Shown here piece after piece: positions 1 through 16,700 of a DNA stretch of 64,000 nt. The position numbers and the translations under genes are program-made. The stretch is from positions 11,105,682 through 11,169,681 of the forward strand of contig NC_134288.1 of the NCBI RefSeq assembly GCF_949628215.1. Reading direction: 5' to 3'. Positions within the stretch are counted from its first letter, which is position 1. Every line of letters starts with the position of its first letter. This DNA is from Phalacrocorax aristotelis. Its lineage: Eukaryota; Chordata; Aves; Suliformes; Phalacrocoracidae. Under the pieces are notes generated by a model, which ran no database searches, was not told the DNA's origin, and saw only the letters and a program-made list of their open reading frames with translations.

Positions 1-3655
<3,655 letters not shown>

Positions 3656-3685
3656 TTTCCTTCTTCGAGAAAGTGGGAAGTAGAA

Positions 3686-3691
3686 AATAAA
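3686..3691 (+). promoter_or_regulatory. PCMTD2: Proximal poly(A) signal of PCMTD2 (candidate)
   Basis: Canonical AATAAA 31 bases downstream of the stop codon. Use would give a very short 3'UTR. Confidence 0.5.
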
Positions 3692-5295
3692 GTACTGCTT
3701 AGGGCTTGACAAATGTATACCACTTGCTTGCCTGCTAATACGACCACCCGAGGCAGTAGGCTAGCTGGGGAATGTGGCTGCTGTATACTTAAACATTATA
3801 GCTTTTTAAAGTTTTTTTCTTCTCAGTTGTGTGCTATAGTTTTATCCTACAGCAGGGATTCCTTAGGAAGCAAGTTGGTGAAATGCTCAGCTGCTTACGG
3901 AAAGGAGGATTTAATTCCCTAAAACTAACTGCACAGAGATGTTCTAAAAATCTCATGGCTGCTCTACTGAATTGCAGTTTTTAAATATTCTTAAGCAGCT
4001 CCCCAAAGACCTTTGCTGTCTGCTCTCTCCCACTAAACCTGCCATGTGTTTACCATGGTGTGTGTTTAATGGAGGATGAAGATTATCAGTAAAAACTGAC
4101 CTGGCAAATCTTGTTTCTTCCAGTAATCTGAAAAAGCACAACTTTTACAGACAGGAAAGAAAAGAATTTTTGGCATCTGGTCTTGTGGTATCCAGGTTCT
4201 GCATGAGAAGGAAAGCATCAGCTCACCTTTGGTTGGTCTCAGTTTTGCTTATAAACTACATATAAACTTTTCAGTAAAAGGTAAAAATATTTTACAGAAT
4301 ATTGGTTTCCTTAATGGGAAACACCTGTTCTAGTGCGTTAGTCTAATAGGGATGCACAGTTGGTTTGGGTTTTTTTTGTTTTGTTTTTTGTTTGTTTGTT
4401 GTTTTTTTTTTAAAGTGATGGAGGCAAGTGAAATGTTGCAAAGCTGATTAGCTTTGACAGGATGCTAGGGTAGTCAGGGTTGCAACGGTTGTCTCTGGAA
4501 ATGTTTACAGAGTAATTCTGAATGGGGAAGAGGGTAGAGAGTTGGTGCATAGCAGTGAGTTTGTGAAAACTGACTGTGAAAGCAGAATCTGTGGATTTTG
4601 CTGTTGTGTGAGGTAACTTATGTCTGCTGGGCTGAACAGAGTGAAGTGCAGAGTGCGAGCCTGAGTGGAGTGGCGTGTGCCCAGTAATTCAGCCAAACGT
4701 AGTGTTGTGGAGGGTATGTAGAATCTGAAAACAGTCTAGAAAGCCAAATTGATGCAGTTCTTCTGTGTGTGCCCCTGCTGTAGCGAGGTGGCTACGATAC
4801 AACTTGTGTACATGCAGTCCACATATAATAGGTGGAACAAAGTTGATCGACTTGGTAGGTTATTTTATTCCTGCAACAAATAAGTAGATGTTTTAACGGG
4901 CTTGTATAGAAGGACTTTATGCTCTGCAGTTCCATGGATGTGAACTCTTTTAATTTTTATTCCCAAGTCTTCCTGTAATGGTGATGGGAGGAGATAATCC
5001 CATTTAGAAGGGGAGGTTTACTTAGTTCAGCCTGTTTGAAAAATCTGCCTAAACTGGTAAAGGCTGGAAAGAAACCCTTGAGCTTTATCAATATGAAATA
5101 TTTCTAAAGCTGGGGAGGTCATGAAAAACCCCCTCTCAGTAAGTAATAACGCTGTGTCAAGGTATTGTCCCATCAGAAGCACTTAAGCTGGTGTCACTCA
5201 CTTTGATACTTTGATATCTTTTTTTTTTTTATGCAGTCTCCTCATTTTCTGAGGAGGAATGAATGAAGACTGTCTTGCCAAAAATATGCTGGGTT

Positions 5296-5670
5296 TTCTG
5301 AGACAAGGAGGCTCCAGGGAGACCTTACAGCAGCCTTCCAGTACCTGAAGGGGGCCTATAAGAAAGCTGGAGAGGAACTTTTATAAGGGCCTGTAGTGAT
5401 AGGGCAAGGGGTAATGGCTTTAAACTGAAAGAAGATAGATATAGATTAGATATAAGGAAGAAATTCTTCACTCTGAGAGTGGTGAGGCACTGGAACAGGT
5501 TGCCTAGAGAAGTTGTGGATGCCCCATCCCTGACAGTGTTCAAGGCCAGGCTGGATAGGATTTGAGCAGCTGGCTGTAGTGAAAGGTGTCGCTGCCCATG
5601 GCAGCGAGGTTGAAATTAGATAATCTTTTAGGTCCCTTCCAACCTAAACCATGCTATGATTCTGTGATTA
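5296..5670 (+). mobile_element. CR1 LINE, 5'-truncated copy, sense orientation
   Basis: This stretch contains the hallmarks of the chicken-type CR1 3' end: an aggctccagggagacc-like start, a segment on taaggaagaaattcttcac, GGAACAGGTTGCCTAGAGA, TGTTCAAGGCCAGGCTGGAT, a GGTCCCTTCCAACC box, and the terminal ATTCTGTGATT repeat unit. Only the 3' end of the element is present, as is usual for CR1. It supports an avian source. Confidence 0.92.
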
Positions 5671-7067
5671 ATGGTACTGAGTTGCACAACTTGCTTAGTG
5701 ATAAATACTGTTTCGAAGTTCTGCGTGGCTTTGAAAAATAAACGGACAACTCCTGTATGTCTAAGCCTGCAATGGAGAATTCTTCCTTGCTTAATAGGCT
5801 TTTTGTATGTCCTTGAGAATATTATCTCATAATACGGTGTCATGTAGCTGCTGGCACATAATACAGTCATAGGCTGTGTTTTGCCTCCGGTTTCCTAAGT
5901 CTCCATGTCCAGTCTAAACAGTACCCCAAGCTATCTTGCTCCCTCAGATTTTTATTTCTTTTTTTTTTTTTTTTCAAATGGGGCAGTTCTGTGGCCACTG
6001 AGCTGATGGTTTCCTGTAAACATACAAGTACCCATCTGGCAACTATAATGAATTTCTTTCTACAACTGAAAATCCTGAATATGGTGGTAAACAGAGGCTT
6101 AATAGAATCTACGTGTAATGTTTCTCTGTGTTTCCCCAAAGGCTGTCACCTTCATTAGGCGTTTCTGCTTAAGAGCTGTCATACCAGGTGTGTGCCTTTC
6201 TGTATTGTGGCACAATTTCCACACCCCTACATAGTACAGGGTGCCTCTTACTTTAGCTACCAGGTCATCCTTTGGTTAATTACAAAACTTCTTTTAAAGA
6301 AGTTGCTTTAAAAGTGACATTAAACTTTGGGTTTGTATTAGTAAACCTTGCTGAGATTCTGTTAAAGCTGACCGGTTGAGGGAGAATTATCATTCACTTA
6401 TTCCTGTTTGATTTTTTTTTTAAACCCTCATCCCACCCCCAGTTGTAAAAGATATTTTGTCAGATTTTTCACCAGATTTGCCTTTTTTATTACATTTGCT
6501 AGATTTTTGTAGCTTTCTATAAGATGCATAAAATACTGCTATTTTTCCTGGATAAGGTTGAATAAATAAATATATATACACAGGAAATTTATGTTCTGGG
6601 TTGTAAAATTGTCCTCTTGTCCAAAAAAAACCCACAGATCCAAACAAACCCATAGTAGAAATTTTATGTGTAATATAATTGCAAAATAGTATTGCTTATA
6701 GCCTGTAAATGAAGGGGAACTGTAAATACGTTTTCCCTGTGCACCAGCACTTGCACTGTAGTTTTGTATGCATTTCTAATAGAGTAATTGTAGCATAACT
6801 GTTTTTGTATAGTCTGCGAGCTGTCTAGGTATTTTACCTGCTTTGACTGTTTCCTTTTGTGTTCTAAGTAGTCTTCACTTTAATTGTATGTGAATCCTTT
6901 TAGGTTTCGATACTGCAGTAAATTTGCAGCAAGAAATGAACTTCAAGCTGCTTTTAATCATTGGTGTGTAAGTTGAAAAATCTATGTATAGAAACTAGAA
7001 TTAAATTGGCCTGAGGCATGCAGAAGTGTTATGCAGTTTAAACTTTATCAGTAAGTGTTTCTGTATC

Positions 7068-7073
7068 AATAAA
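7068..7073 (+). promoter_or_regulatory. PCMTD2: Distal poly(A) signal of PCMTD2 (candidate)
   Basis: Canonical AATAAA within a TCAATAAATTC context, with T-rich sequence shortly downstream. It would give a 3'UTR of about 3.4 kb. Confidence 0.45.
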
Positions 7074-7090
7074 TTCAGTAAAGACTTTTT

Positions 7091-10000
7091 AGCCTTCTTA
7101 ACATGGCTTTGCATTATGTTGTGATTAGAATACTTTGTAGACAAGTACTTATTTCCGTAATTGAAGGTTAAGACACTAGAAAGAGCACGTAATAATATGG
7201 TGCAGGTACATAGTTTTAGATGAACTCCTCACAATATAATCTTTCAAAAGAAACCTGCCCAGCTGATGATTTCTAAACCTTTATGTAATGGCGTTGTGCA
7301 AGATGTATTTTGGAATTAGCACACTCAGCACGGATCTAGATTTAATATATCAGAACAGTTAAAGAGTGAATTCACTTACCTGGCTGTTAGACCAGTAGGC
7401 AGTAGATATCAGAAGGTTATTTAGGCCATTTCTGTACTTCAGGGAATTGCCTAAACCAGTGTTTGGTTTAGCTTGTTTAGGAGCTTGTCAGGAGCTTGTT
7501 TAAAGCATTCTGAACTGCAACTCTCCTCTTGTCTCCTGCGCTCTGTTTTGCTGATTAATTAATGCAGATTTTTGAGAGCTGGTGTTCAAGGCTTCCATTT
7601 CACTAGTATTGAGAATAATATTTTAGGACTCAGCTGTAATAGGAAACTGATCATAGTAGCAAATACAGCTGTTGCTAATTAAATGTATGTGTTAACCTTT
7701 ATTCCTCAGGATAATCACCTGTAGTTTGTGTTTCTTCCTGTCATCTGTGTGTATGATAGATGTCATTTTACCAACTATAACATGAGACCAGTTCAGTGTT
7801 AATGTCTTCCTTTGTGTGATGCTTGCTGAAAAAAAAAAATCTTTTTCTGCTTTGGAAAGCCATGGATGTGTCATACAAATGGTATCAGGTAAATTAAATT
7901 TGTCAGGTAATGTTTATGTTCACTTCATAGTCAAATGTACAACACAGTTTCCTGGGAAGTGGTGATGAGCTCTTCAGGGCACCTACTCCAGTGAAATCTT
8001 GCTGCTGGGGCAGAAGTGATAGTTAAAACAAAAAAGGGTGGCGGTTAAGATCCCACACCTGAAAAATAAAACCAAATTTCCTTGTATTCTACCGGTGTAA
8101 AAGAGTCTGTCCAGCAGAGTCTGGAAATGCTTACGCGTGGAACACAAGTGTTAACTTTCATTCCTGTTACTCAGGAGTTAACTTTTGCTTCTTGTTCAGA
8201 GCTGCACACTCCTTTTTGAACATTTGTCATGTTGATGGAGAATAAGATAAATTAATGCAAGATGAAGGGATCTGTGATTGCTGGTGTTTCATAACATCTC
8301 ACAAACATCCCATTTGTCACAGAGGGGAGATAAGTAAGGTATGTTTCAAGCTCAAGTGAAGATCTGTGTCTAAGTAGATGTATAGGTTGCAGAACTTGCC
8401 CTTTGCACTCGAATTATCCCCTGTGGTATGGCCGCTGTTAAATCTGGTTACTTGGCTGAAGATCCCATTCCTACAAAGTAATAGGCAAATACCCATCAAT
8501 CCTTCGAGAAGCTGCCACCCACAGCACAGCCAGGCACTGAAATAAGATTCCAAAGACAGTACGTATAGTAACATGACTGATGCCTAGCGTAGCTCTCCTG
8601 TTAGCAGTATAAATAAACCTGGAAGGGATTTTTTTCTTTTTTTTTTTTTTTTTGCAGATGGTTGGTTTAGAGCTCAGAGTTTATGCACCAAGCTGTAATC
8701 AGAGGCAGAAGGGGGAAGCCTTGTAATTGTAAAGCAGCCAGATGTGCCAGGGAAGGTGTTGACGACTTTCCTAAATACTGAAGCATGGTTTGAAGAGAGC
8801 ATTTTTGTTTAGTTTCCTGGAAATACTTCTTTACAGAGCAGCTCCTAAGTAGCTGTGTTACCCTGTCCTAACAGTGTTTTGGAAAGAGATAAGGGGAGAA
8901 ATCAGGCTGCAAGAACAACTTGAAGACTTTGACATAACCTGCGTTGTGTTGTCTGATGCACATGAAGGAGGCACTTCTGATGCACTTAACTGCTCAAATT
9001 GGAATTTAAAAGCTGTCATTCACCTGGAGCAATCTGCTTTCAGCTGCCAATTGTTACGTAAAGGCTGAAGCAATGGGTTTTTCTAAGAAAGGGTTGGGTG
9101 GCCGCTAGAGGACACTCTACTCAAAACCATGAGTTGTGTCCACAGAGGGAGCGGGGAGGAGATCCGTGAACTTGCTCAGATTTCAAAGCTATGTCAGGGC
9201 AAACAAACAACAGTTTGCCTGGGGGCTAGATGCAGGAAACCTGCAGTGTAATGCCCTTCTAAAGCCGGAAAAATATAGCTTTTACCATCTATGACATGAA
9301 ATTTGTAAGTGAAACTTCAAAACTCAACGCGCTCTCCCCAAATACTCAAGTGACAAAGAATTTGAAGGGAGAAGAGAACCGGGGAAGTTTAAATGTCACT
9401 CTTGTTAAGTACTGTTTTGTCACGTTAATTATATTGTAGTTTACAGTATAAAGCAGACGTGCAGGTTGATGGGAAACTTTTGTTTGATCTTCCAGGTAAT
9501 GTGGAATGGTGCCATGTTTGGAATTCCTCAAGTACTTTTATATCCTAATTAGCATGAGTGTAAGGCATTAATGCTCAACCCGCACATTTAGGATCTTGTG
9601 TAGTAATAACTTAAAACCTAAGACAAGCTCTTTTCACTCTGAGCTTCTTTATCATAGTGAAAGGTGATTAATTCAACCAGAAACAAGTCTTCCCTTTTGC
9701 ATCTCAAGTTTTATCATCTAATGGGAGAAGCAATTTGGGGTTTATATTTCCTACAGCTCAAACTCAGTTGGTTTCATTGTTTCTTTCCTTCTCCTCCCCT
9801 CAATTGCCTTTAATTTCTCCACAATCCTGACTTATTTCCAAATGACATCCTTGTATAAAGAAATTATACGAGCTAAGAGGTCTTTAAATTAATCAGCTTT
9901 TATTCTGCATAAGAAACTTTACAGAATGCATAATATCAGAAGGTTTTTTTTGTCTTTATTTGTGGTCTGATAGTAATCTCCCCTTTAAAATCACTTACCT

Positions 10001-10583
10001 GTAGCATTCTGTGCTCCCATCAATAGCTGGAGACAAATTTTTGCTGGATGTTGAAACTACTTGTAATAAGAGGCAGCCTCTATCCTAAAAGTCTTACTGC
10101 CTGATGCGTTTGACAGGCTGTTAGATAAGATGCTATCTTTAGTTTGTGGAGAGTGTGCTACGGCAAACATTTTGACATAAAAAACTTGACCCGGGGCCGT
10201 CTGCATCCTGGCTCAGCCCTGGAAGCACAGCATCATTTTTTTGGTCACTGTCCCCAGAGGTGCATTCTGCCTGCTTTGAGATAAATGCCTGAGAAGACGG
10301 TGAGGAGTTAACTGGCTGTTCAAAATAAGAAACAAGGCAAAAATACATAGAAATTAAGAGCTTATATTTCAGCACCGCTATTAAAGAGGGGTGGAAACAG
10401 TCTGATCTTCAGTGATGTACATAATGGCAGAGAGGGTGGGCGGTTAGACTGTCAAACTGCCTTAATTTAATTGCAAACACATGCTGATGAGTCCCCTCCT
10501 CCTGGACCGCAGTGCTGGGAAACTTTTTTTTTTGTCAGCTCCCTGCAGTTCAGAATTGAGGCAAATACACTCCAGCAAACACC
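7091..10583. other. Intergenic region between PCMTD2 and the peroxidasin gene
   Basis: I recognise no gene. Simple sequence includes a T-rich tract at 8630-8653 and a C-rich tract near 10850 (just past this interval). Promoter elements or non-coding first exons of the peroxidasin gene may lie here, but none can be identified from sequence alone. Confidence 0.5.
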
Positions 10584-10747
10584 ATGCTGACCAGATCTTC
10601 AGCTCTTCGAGGATTTTTGTATTTTCTCCTCTTGCCTAGTTTCTCCTGCTCCTGTCCTAGTCGCTGCCTGTGCTTCAGGGCTACAGTAAGATGCATGCAT
10701 CTGATGTTGGAAACCATCCCCGATGTCCCACCCCAGACAAACATACT
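10584..10747 (+). CDS. Peroxidasin exon 1: signal peptide and LRRNT
   Basis: Starts at ATG with A at -3. An in-frame TGA at 10557-10559 makes this the first Met of the open frame. A hydrophobic leader ([10 protein letters not shown]) is followed by the LRRNT cysteines [10 protein letters not shown] and by VRCMHL. Donor gtgagt at 10748. The tract of T's ending in gtcag, and the following ctgcag at 10545-10550, look like acceptor sites, so the true 5'UTR may be spliced from further upstream. Confidence 0.92.
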
Positions 10748-13700
10748 GTGAGTAACCCTTTCATTTTACTGCCTTCTTACCTGCTTGGCCTTTAAAAAGA
10801 AGTAAAAAGCCAAGGCCAAAGGCATGCTTTTTATCTTCCTTCCCTGCCCAACCCCCCACCCCCCCGCAGAATTGTCTGCATCACAAATTGTTTAATGCTT
10901 TTAAATGAGGAAACTGCTTGTTTTTAGCATCAGTTAATTGTTAACAGGATAATCAAGGGAACTGAAAAAATTAATAAGAATAATGCCAGGACAATCACTG
11001 GAAGACAGTTTTGGAGAATGAAGGGTCACAAATGTTAAACTAAGCTTCCAGGAAGTTACACAGTGTCTGTTTGAGAAGGCTTTGTATATCAGTGTAGGGG
11101 GAGAGAGGAAATACAGCAGTTCAGGATTTTTTTCTCTACTGAAAAACACTTTTCTAATAAATATGACCCTATTTCTTTCTTAGACTTTAAGCACTGGTTT
11201 TCCAGTTTCTCTCTGAACTATACAAACCAAACTTAAGTCTTATTTGGAAAGCAAAAATTGAGGCAACTCACAGATTCCTTGAGAAATAAAGTACCTGTTG
11301 GCATGGGAGCTGCTGGCTGAGTCCATTTGAACAGAAAAAGTGGAGGAAAAGGACATGTATGTTTGGAGACTCTTACACAGCTCTTTCTGATAGATCCAGA
11401 ATGGCACTTTCCTGTGATTCTGAAGTAGTTAATCCTAAACTTAAAGGTGGCTTTAAGAGGCAGTGACAAAATACTTTCCTTTGTGCTGCTCTGAGCTGAT
11501 CCCTTGGTTTGGAAGATTTTTTTTGTAAATAGTAGGAAAGACTTGTCAAAAATTTGTCTTTATGCTCATCCTCCTTAAACTGCTGCTGACTGTAAAACTT
11601 CTTCAATGCTAGTTTGAGAAGCCTTTCCTTGTGACTGTAACAAGCCAAATTTGGTTTCAGCCAGAACATCTCTGCTAGCATTTCTCCTGTAAATATCTCA
11701 CTAATATTGCTAATGCATTTTCTCTGCTGGCAGCCTAAGGAACGTGATGTGGGCAAGATGCTGGCATTTTAATTGAGGCCATCCAGATCTGTTTTGGTGG
11801 ATGGAAACCACAGCGGTTCTAGCATTAGTGTCACGCAGGAAAATGTCTACACTTGCTACAGCTGCCAAAGCTATGTTGTTGAGAAAACCGATGGCAGCTG
11901 GGCTGCTTGGGATTCACCCTGACATGGGGCAGGTCAGAATGTAGACTTGCTCTCTCTCTCTGGCCTAGGGATGAAGTGGTTATTCTACAGTGTGGAACGG
12001 GTCAGTACTGTATGGCTTGTTGCAAACTGGGTAGTGGTTATCTGCTCTACAGCAGCTTGCAGGGTCTGACTCTCCACAAACTTATTTTTCCCCCTTATAA
12101 ATTTATCTGCATCTTAAAATTTTAAAATATTTAAAATACCCTTATGTTATTTGATTTTAGCAGTAGTAGAAAGTAGTTTGTATCTCTTTGTTTAAACATA
12201 GATTTTATTGGGGGAAAATTTTGTTTTGTTGGCTAAACTCGGATATTTCTGAGCTCAGTAGATTTTTATTTCTGTTTTCTTTCCAAAATGAGACAGCATT
12301 TACTGTCACACTGGATAGCCCGAGTGTGGTTCCTGTAGAGATTCTCTTGAGTGCAGGGGGAAGGAAATTTGTTGTGGTCACCAACTTTTTTTCAGTACTG
12401 GAATGGTGGATTTCTAAATGGTCTCTGGCAATAGCACGCTTCATTCTTTCTGTGCTGCAGGGGGCAAAATGTAACTCTGGTCCATGGCTTGTCCTTGCAG
12501 CTTTACTAGAACTCCAGGTAGTATCTTGCTGTAATGTGGGTGGTATTCAGTTGTCTGTAAAACTCAATCTAGAAAGCAGACCAGATTTTCCAGGGCAATG
12601 TATGCAGTCACCTCAATTCCCTTTCCTCTGTTCTACTTTGCATGTAAACTGCTTGTAAATGGTCCATGTTTTTTGTCTGCTTAACCATTTGGAAAGCTGG
12701 TTTATTTAGTTTAACATGATAGCCACAGCCTTGAATGGGAAACTGTGTTTTTAAACATTAACTAAATGGCAGGTGTGAGAGATAAAAGTAGTAACATTCC
12801 AAAATGAGATGACTGTCTTTACAGACCAGTATTTTTTTAAGGAGGTTTATTTTGTTTATTCTCTTCTAATACTGTGTACATAATTATGAGCAAAAGCCAT
12901 ACTGATGAGCAGAAATTTCTGTAGATATAAAGGCATAAGAGCCTGGTAAGTGTTCTCTGTTGGCATATTGTGTGCCTTTATGTGTGTGGCAAGTAAAAAT
13001 GCTGACTTTCTGGCTATCTTGAAGATCTAATGTATGTAAATGCCTTTGCCAGCCAGCATCCTATTGTATCTGTTATAAATAGCATTTGAATAACTAAACT
13101 TTCTTTAATTGTGAAAGATCAAAGAATGCTTCTTAACCAAGCCCCTGCCTACTCCAACTTTTTGGTATGTTAATCTTTCTCCTGGGAGGATGGTTCTGTC
13201 AGAGTGAACATTCAGAGTTATAGCAAGAATAGTCTTGATCATGGAGTTCTTCTGAATAGAAGATATTTGTGATATTTTCCACACTCGCCCCTTGGTGTGA
13301 ATAGGACCAAGTCTGTGACTGCAGATACAAACATCGATCCCAGGATCCAGCTCTGTTCCCTTGCAGAACAGCTGCAGTTTCCAGATGGAGTTTGCTTTGA
13401 AATTGGGAGTCTGAGGCTTCCTGACCTCCATGACTCCGTGCCACCCTCTCTCTAACAATCCTTGAAGAGTGGGGAAGTCTTCTAGCTGGCACATGCTGTG
13501 CTTCAACAAGGCCGGTTGGCAGATGGCCCCCTCGGGGCTGTAGCCAGCTGGCTTAACTTAGAGCAGCCCATAGCCTTCTCCGAGTGATGCTGGGATTGGC
13601 AAGGAACCAGTTCCAGGATTGATGAAGTGTTACTGGCTCCTCTTTGGTCGCCATTTTCCTCCTCCCTTCCCGGTCCCAGCTGGGTGCAGCTGAGGATCTG

Positions 13701-16700
13701 GCCCAATGTCTGGTTTTAGCAATAGACTATTAATCTTTGGTAATGAAGTCTGTTTGTTTTATCCTGAGCAGAGAATAGGATGGCAGAAATGGCTACACGT
13801 GTACAGATAAGCAAGCCATAAAAATTCATGGTGTATAACTGCAAACGTATTTTGGCTGCTGTCTGTTCAACTGGAACATGATTATCCAGATGTGATCTGC
13901 TGGTTACCGCTGGGATTCAAGCAGTTCTTTTTGCCAGCAGCCCAAAGAAGGGAACAGCTGTGAAACATACACTCAGAAAATTTCAATAGGTCTTTAACCT
14001 TCTAAGTCATTTGTTCTACAGTGTGACATTTAAAACAATACACTTGAAACGTGTGGGCATGAGTAGAAGAAATCCATGGAAAGAAGTTCCCCTCTGGCTG
14101 GCAGCTAATGGATTGCCATCCAATTATCCATGGGTTATTCTCCTTTCTGCATTATGCATAGCACATAATGAATGAGTACTTCTAGAGAAACATAGCTGAG
14201 GGCACAAGCAAAAGCAGCGCAGTATCTGGGATCTGAACGCATCGCTGGCATGAACTGAAGGTGACCCAGTTGTTCACAGACCTGGTTGCTAATTGGGCAG
14301 TGTAAGCACAGCCAGCTTGACAAGTTTTGTTTCCCTTCATTGCTGTGCTGCTTGTTTGGTGGCCACTCGGTTCCTTTCTTCCTCCCGCAGGTCATTGCGC
14401 TGCAGCAGGGGGAGGCTGTAGTAGGACAGGGCGTAGCGAGCTCAGCCTGTCTTAAGGAGCATAGTTTTGAGAAGGAACTTCATACATTTGTTGGGGAAAG
14501 GTTTACTGAGCAAATGAGTTCTTGGAAGTGCTGCTCCCTTTGTGGTCTCTGTCGTGCGCTTTGGGTTGAAGAACAGATTACTCATTTCCTCTGCGTGTGA
14601 TAGTCTTATATGCAGCTATTAAATGCACACCCACGCATTCTGGATGTGCCAGGTGTGATCTCTTTCTGACTTCTTTCAGTGTAGTGTTTAAGCCTCATTA
14701 AACCTTTTAGAGGTGACCAAAGTCGTCTGTATGTTCTATTTATAGAGGTCCCTTCATCGGAAGGAAAATGGGGAGGGAAAGTATTTAAAACATATTTTCC
14801 TTCTAGAAACATTCCAGCATCTTTTGATGAAAGTGTCCTAACTCTTGCAGTTGTAGCTACCTTAAGTGCTTAGAAAACCTGCCTTCAATGAACTTCATAG
14901 TACTTCATCATCTGGTTTCCACTTGAGTATTTGTATTTTCATTGACCTCACCACATCCTTCTCTCCATAGGTATACGGGGATTTTTTCCTGTGCTTTTTA
15001 AGGAGAAGCCAGTATTTTTTGGTGAAGGAATGTATATTTTGGGTAAAGACTTAAATGGTCATGCTCTTAAAAAAGAAAAAAGCTGACACCTATGCTACGT
15101 GAGACTTGATATTAAAGAATGCCCCAGCAGTTCATTCAAGCTGGCATTTTGCTACTGCTTCTTGGACTCCATGAAAAAGATATATATATATATGTTTACG
15201 CTCTGAAATTTTCTTTTACTCCTTCCAGGTGAGGGTCAGAACACAGTTCAGCAGGAGGGAAAGTTGTCTTCATTTGACGTGGGCAATATCTTGAATAGGT
15301 GGTACAAAGTAAATACCCATTAGGTTAAGAGAGTCTTGCTCCTTGTTGACATGGATGCCCAAGAATAGACTTAGCCGGTTTGATTAAGATCAGACCCTAA
15401 TTTCCATATCAGCTGTTAATACATAATAGATCAAATTATCTAAGATTGATCAGGTCAACAGCTTCCTGTGTAATTTCCTTACTTGAATATGTGTCCAGGG
15501 CCAAAACTATGTTTTGAGATATTCCTTGCTCCTGCCTATACTGGCAGGAGCTAAAGGGATGCCCTGTGGCAGGAGACTAAATGGTTCCACCAGGGGTGAA
15601 GCACCAGCAGACCTCTCCTGCCTTGGCACAGCCTTCCAGGCCAGGCTGTGAAGTGCAACATTCACACCAGCATATGTGCACAGAAAAGGTGGGGTCAAAA
15701 CATCTTGGTACATTGGTTCCTGAATTACAGCCCCAGCTGACGCAGAGGGAGCCCTTTTGAAAATCTGACCCCCGTTTGTGGGAGCCAAAATCTTAAAAAG
15801 CTGGTTTCAGGAATACCTGTGGTAATTTCTTAGGTAATATCTAGTGTGCCCATCCCGACTTCAAAATGTAAGCAGCGTGGCAGTGCACCAGAGAACACAG
15901 CCTGTTCCGCAGCGTGAGGCTCTCTGCATCTGCTTGCTCTTCAGTGTTTCCTCCATGATCATATAATCTCGTTTACTAGTATTTCCATGCTGAACATATT
16001 TTCCTTCCTCTTCACTCTTTGAACAGTCAAATCCTGATGTCTTAAGCTGGTACTCCCCAGAATAGTCAGGACTTGGAAAAACCCCCAGCCCTGAGCCTCC
16101 CTGCAGTCTCATCTGTCTAGCAGAAATGGCAATGCTCAGCTGTCCATGTAGGGATTTGAGATGAAGGCTGTCATTTATTAAAACCATTTGGGGACTCGTG
16201 TCCCTGAGTTGGGGAGCTGATGACAGTGAGTCTGGAAGACTTCATTTCCATCTCAGCAAGGCTGTTTTCCCTTCCTGCCAGGGCTCGAGCTGTTTGGCAG
16301 GACCAGGGAACCTGCTGAGCTGACTCAGATGTTCTGCAGATAAGTAAGAGAGATTAATATCTTTCTGATAAATGTTCTGGCTCTTCTTATATGTGGGAAA
16401 GTTGACTTATAAATTGTGTTTAGGATGTCTTTCACACCCTCCCTTCCCCAGGAAACACTGGAATGAACCTCAGTGTCTTATCTCTGTAAAACCACCTTTA
16501 CTCTCTCTCTTTTTGCTGCAAATGATTGGGTGGCTGCCACTTACTCAGCCAGTTCTGGGTGAAATGCTCCAGAACTGCCAGATCGTTGCTTTGCACAGAG
16601 TTTTTGAACACAAGATACTTCCATGAAACAAACCCAGTAATTTCCATGGTACTGCAGTGAAAAACCTCTTCTAGCTAATTATCTGCTCAGTTAACATAGT

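Larger units (their letters stand above)
3656..7090 (+). other. PCMTD2: Putative PCMTD2 3'UTR with alternative poly(A) sites
   Basis: No coding frame is recognisable after the PCMTD2 stop. Two candidate poly(A) signals (AATAAA) are visible, at 3686-3691 (31 bases past the stop) and 7068-7073. Whether the transcript really reaches the distal site is inference: the block from about 6540 to 7080 is AT-rich and UTR-like, and a CR1 copy interrupts the interval. A T-rich stretch lies at about 4370-4415. Confidence 0.45.

Noticed and set aside
11373-11756. 127-codon minus-strand open frame with a charged, helical-looking stretch
   Set aside because: It looked protein-like at first, but there is no family match, no exon borders and no partner exon.
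12188-12658. 156-codon plus-strand open frame in intron 1
   Set aside because: Hydrophobic, irregular sequence without a recognisable domain or splice signals. Likely chance.
13105-13706. Cluster of minus-strand frames of 67-134 codons
   Set aside because: Overlapping frames of equal plausibility with no recognisable domain. Not supported as a gene or provirus.
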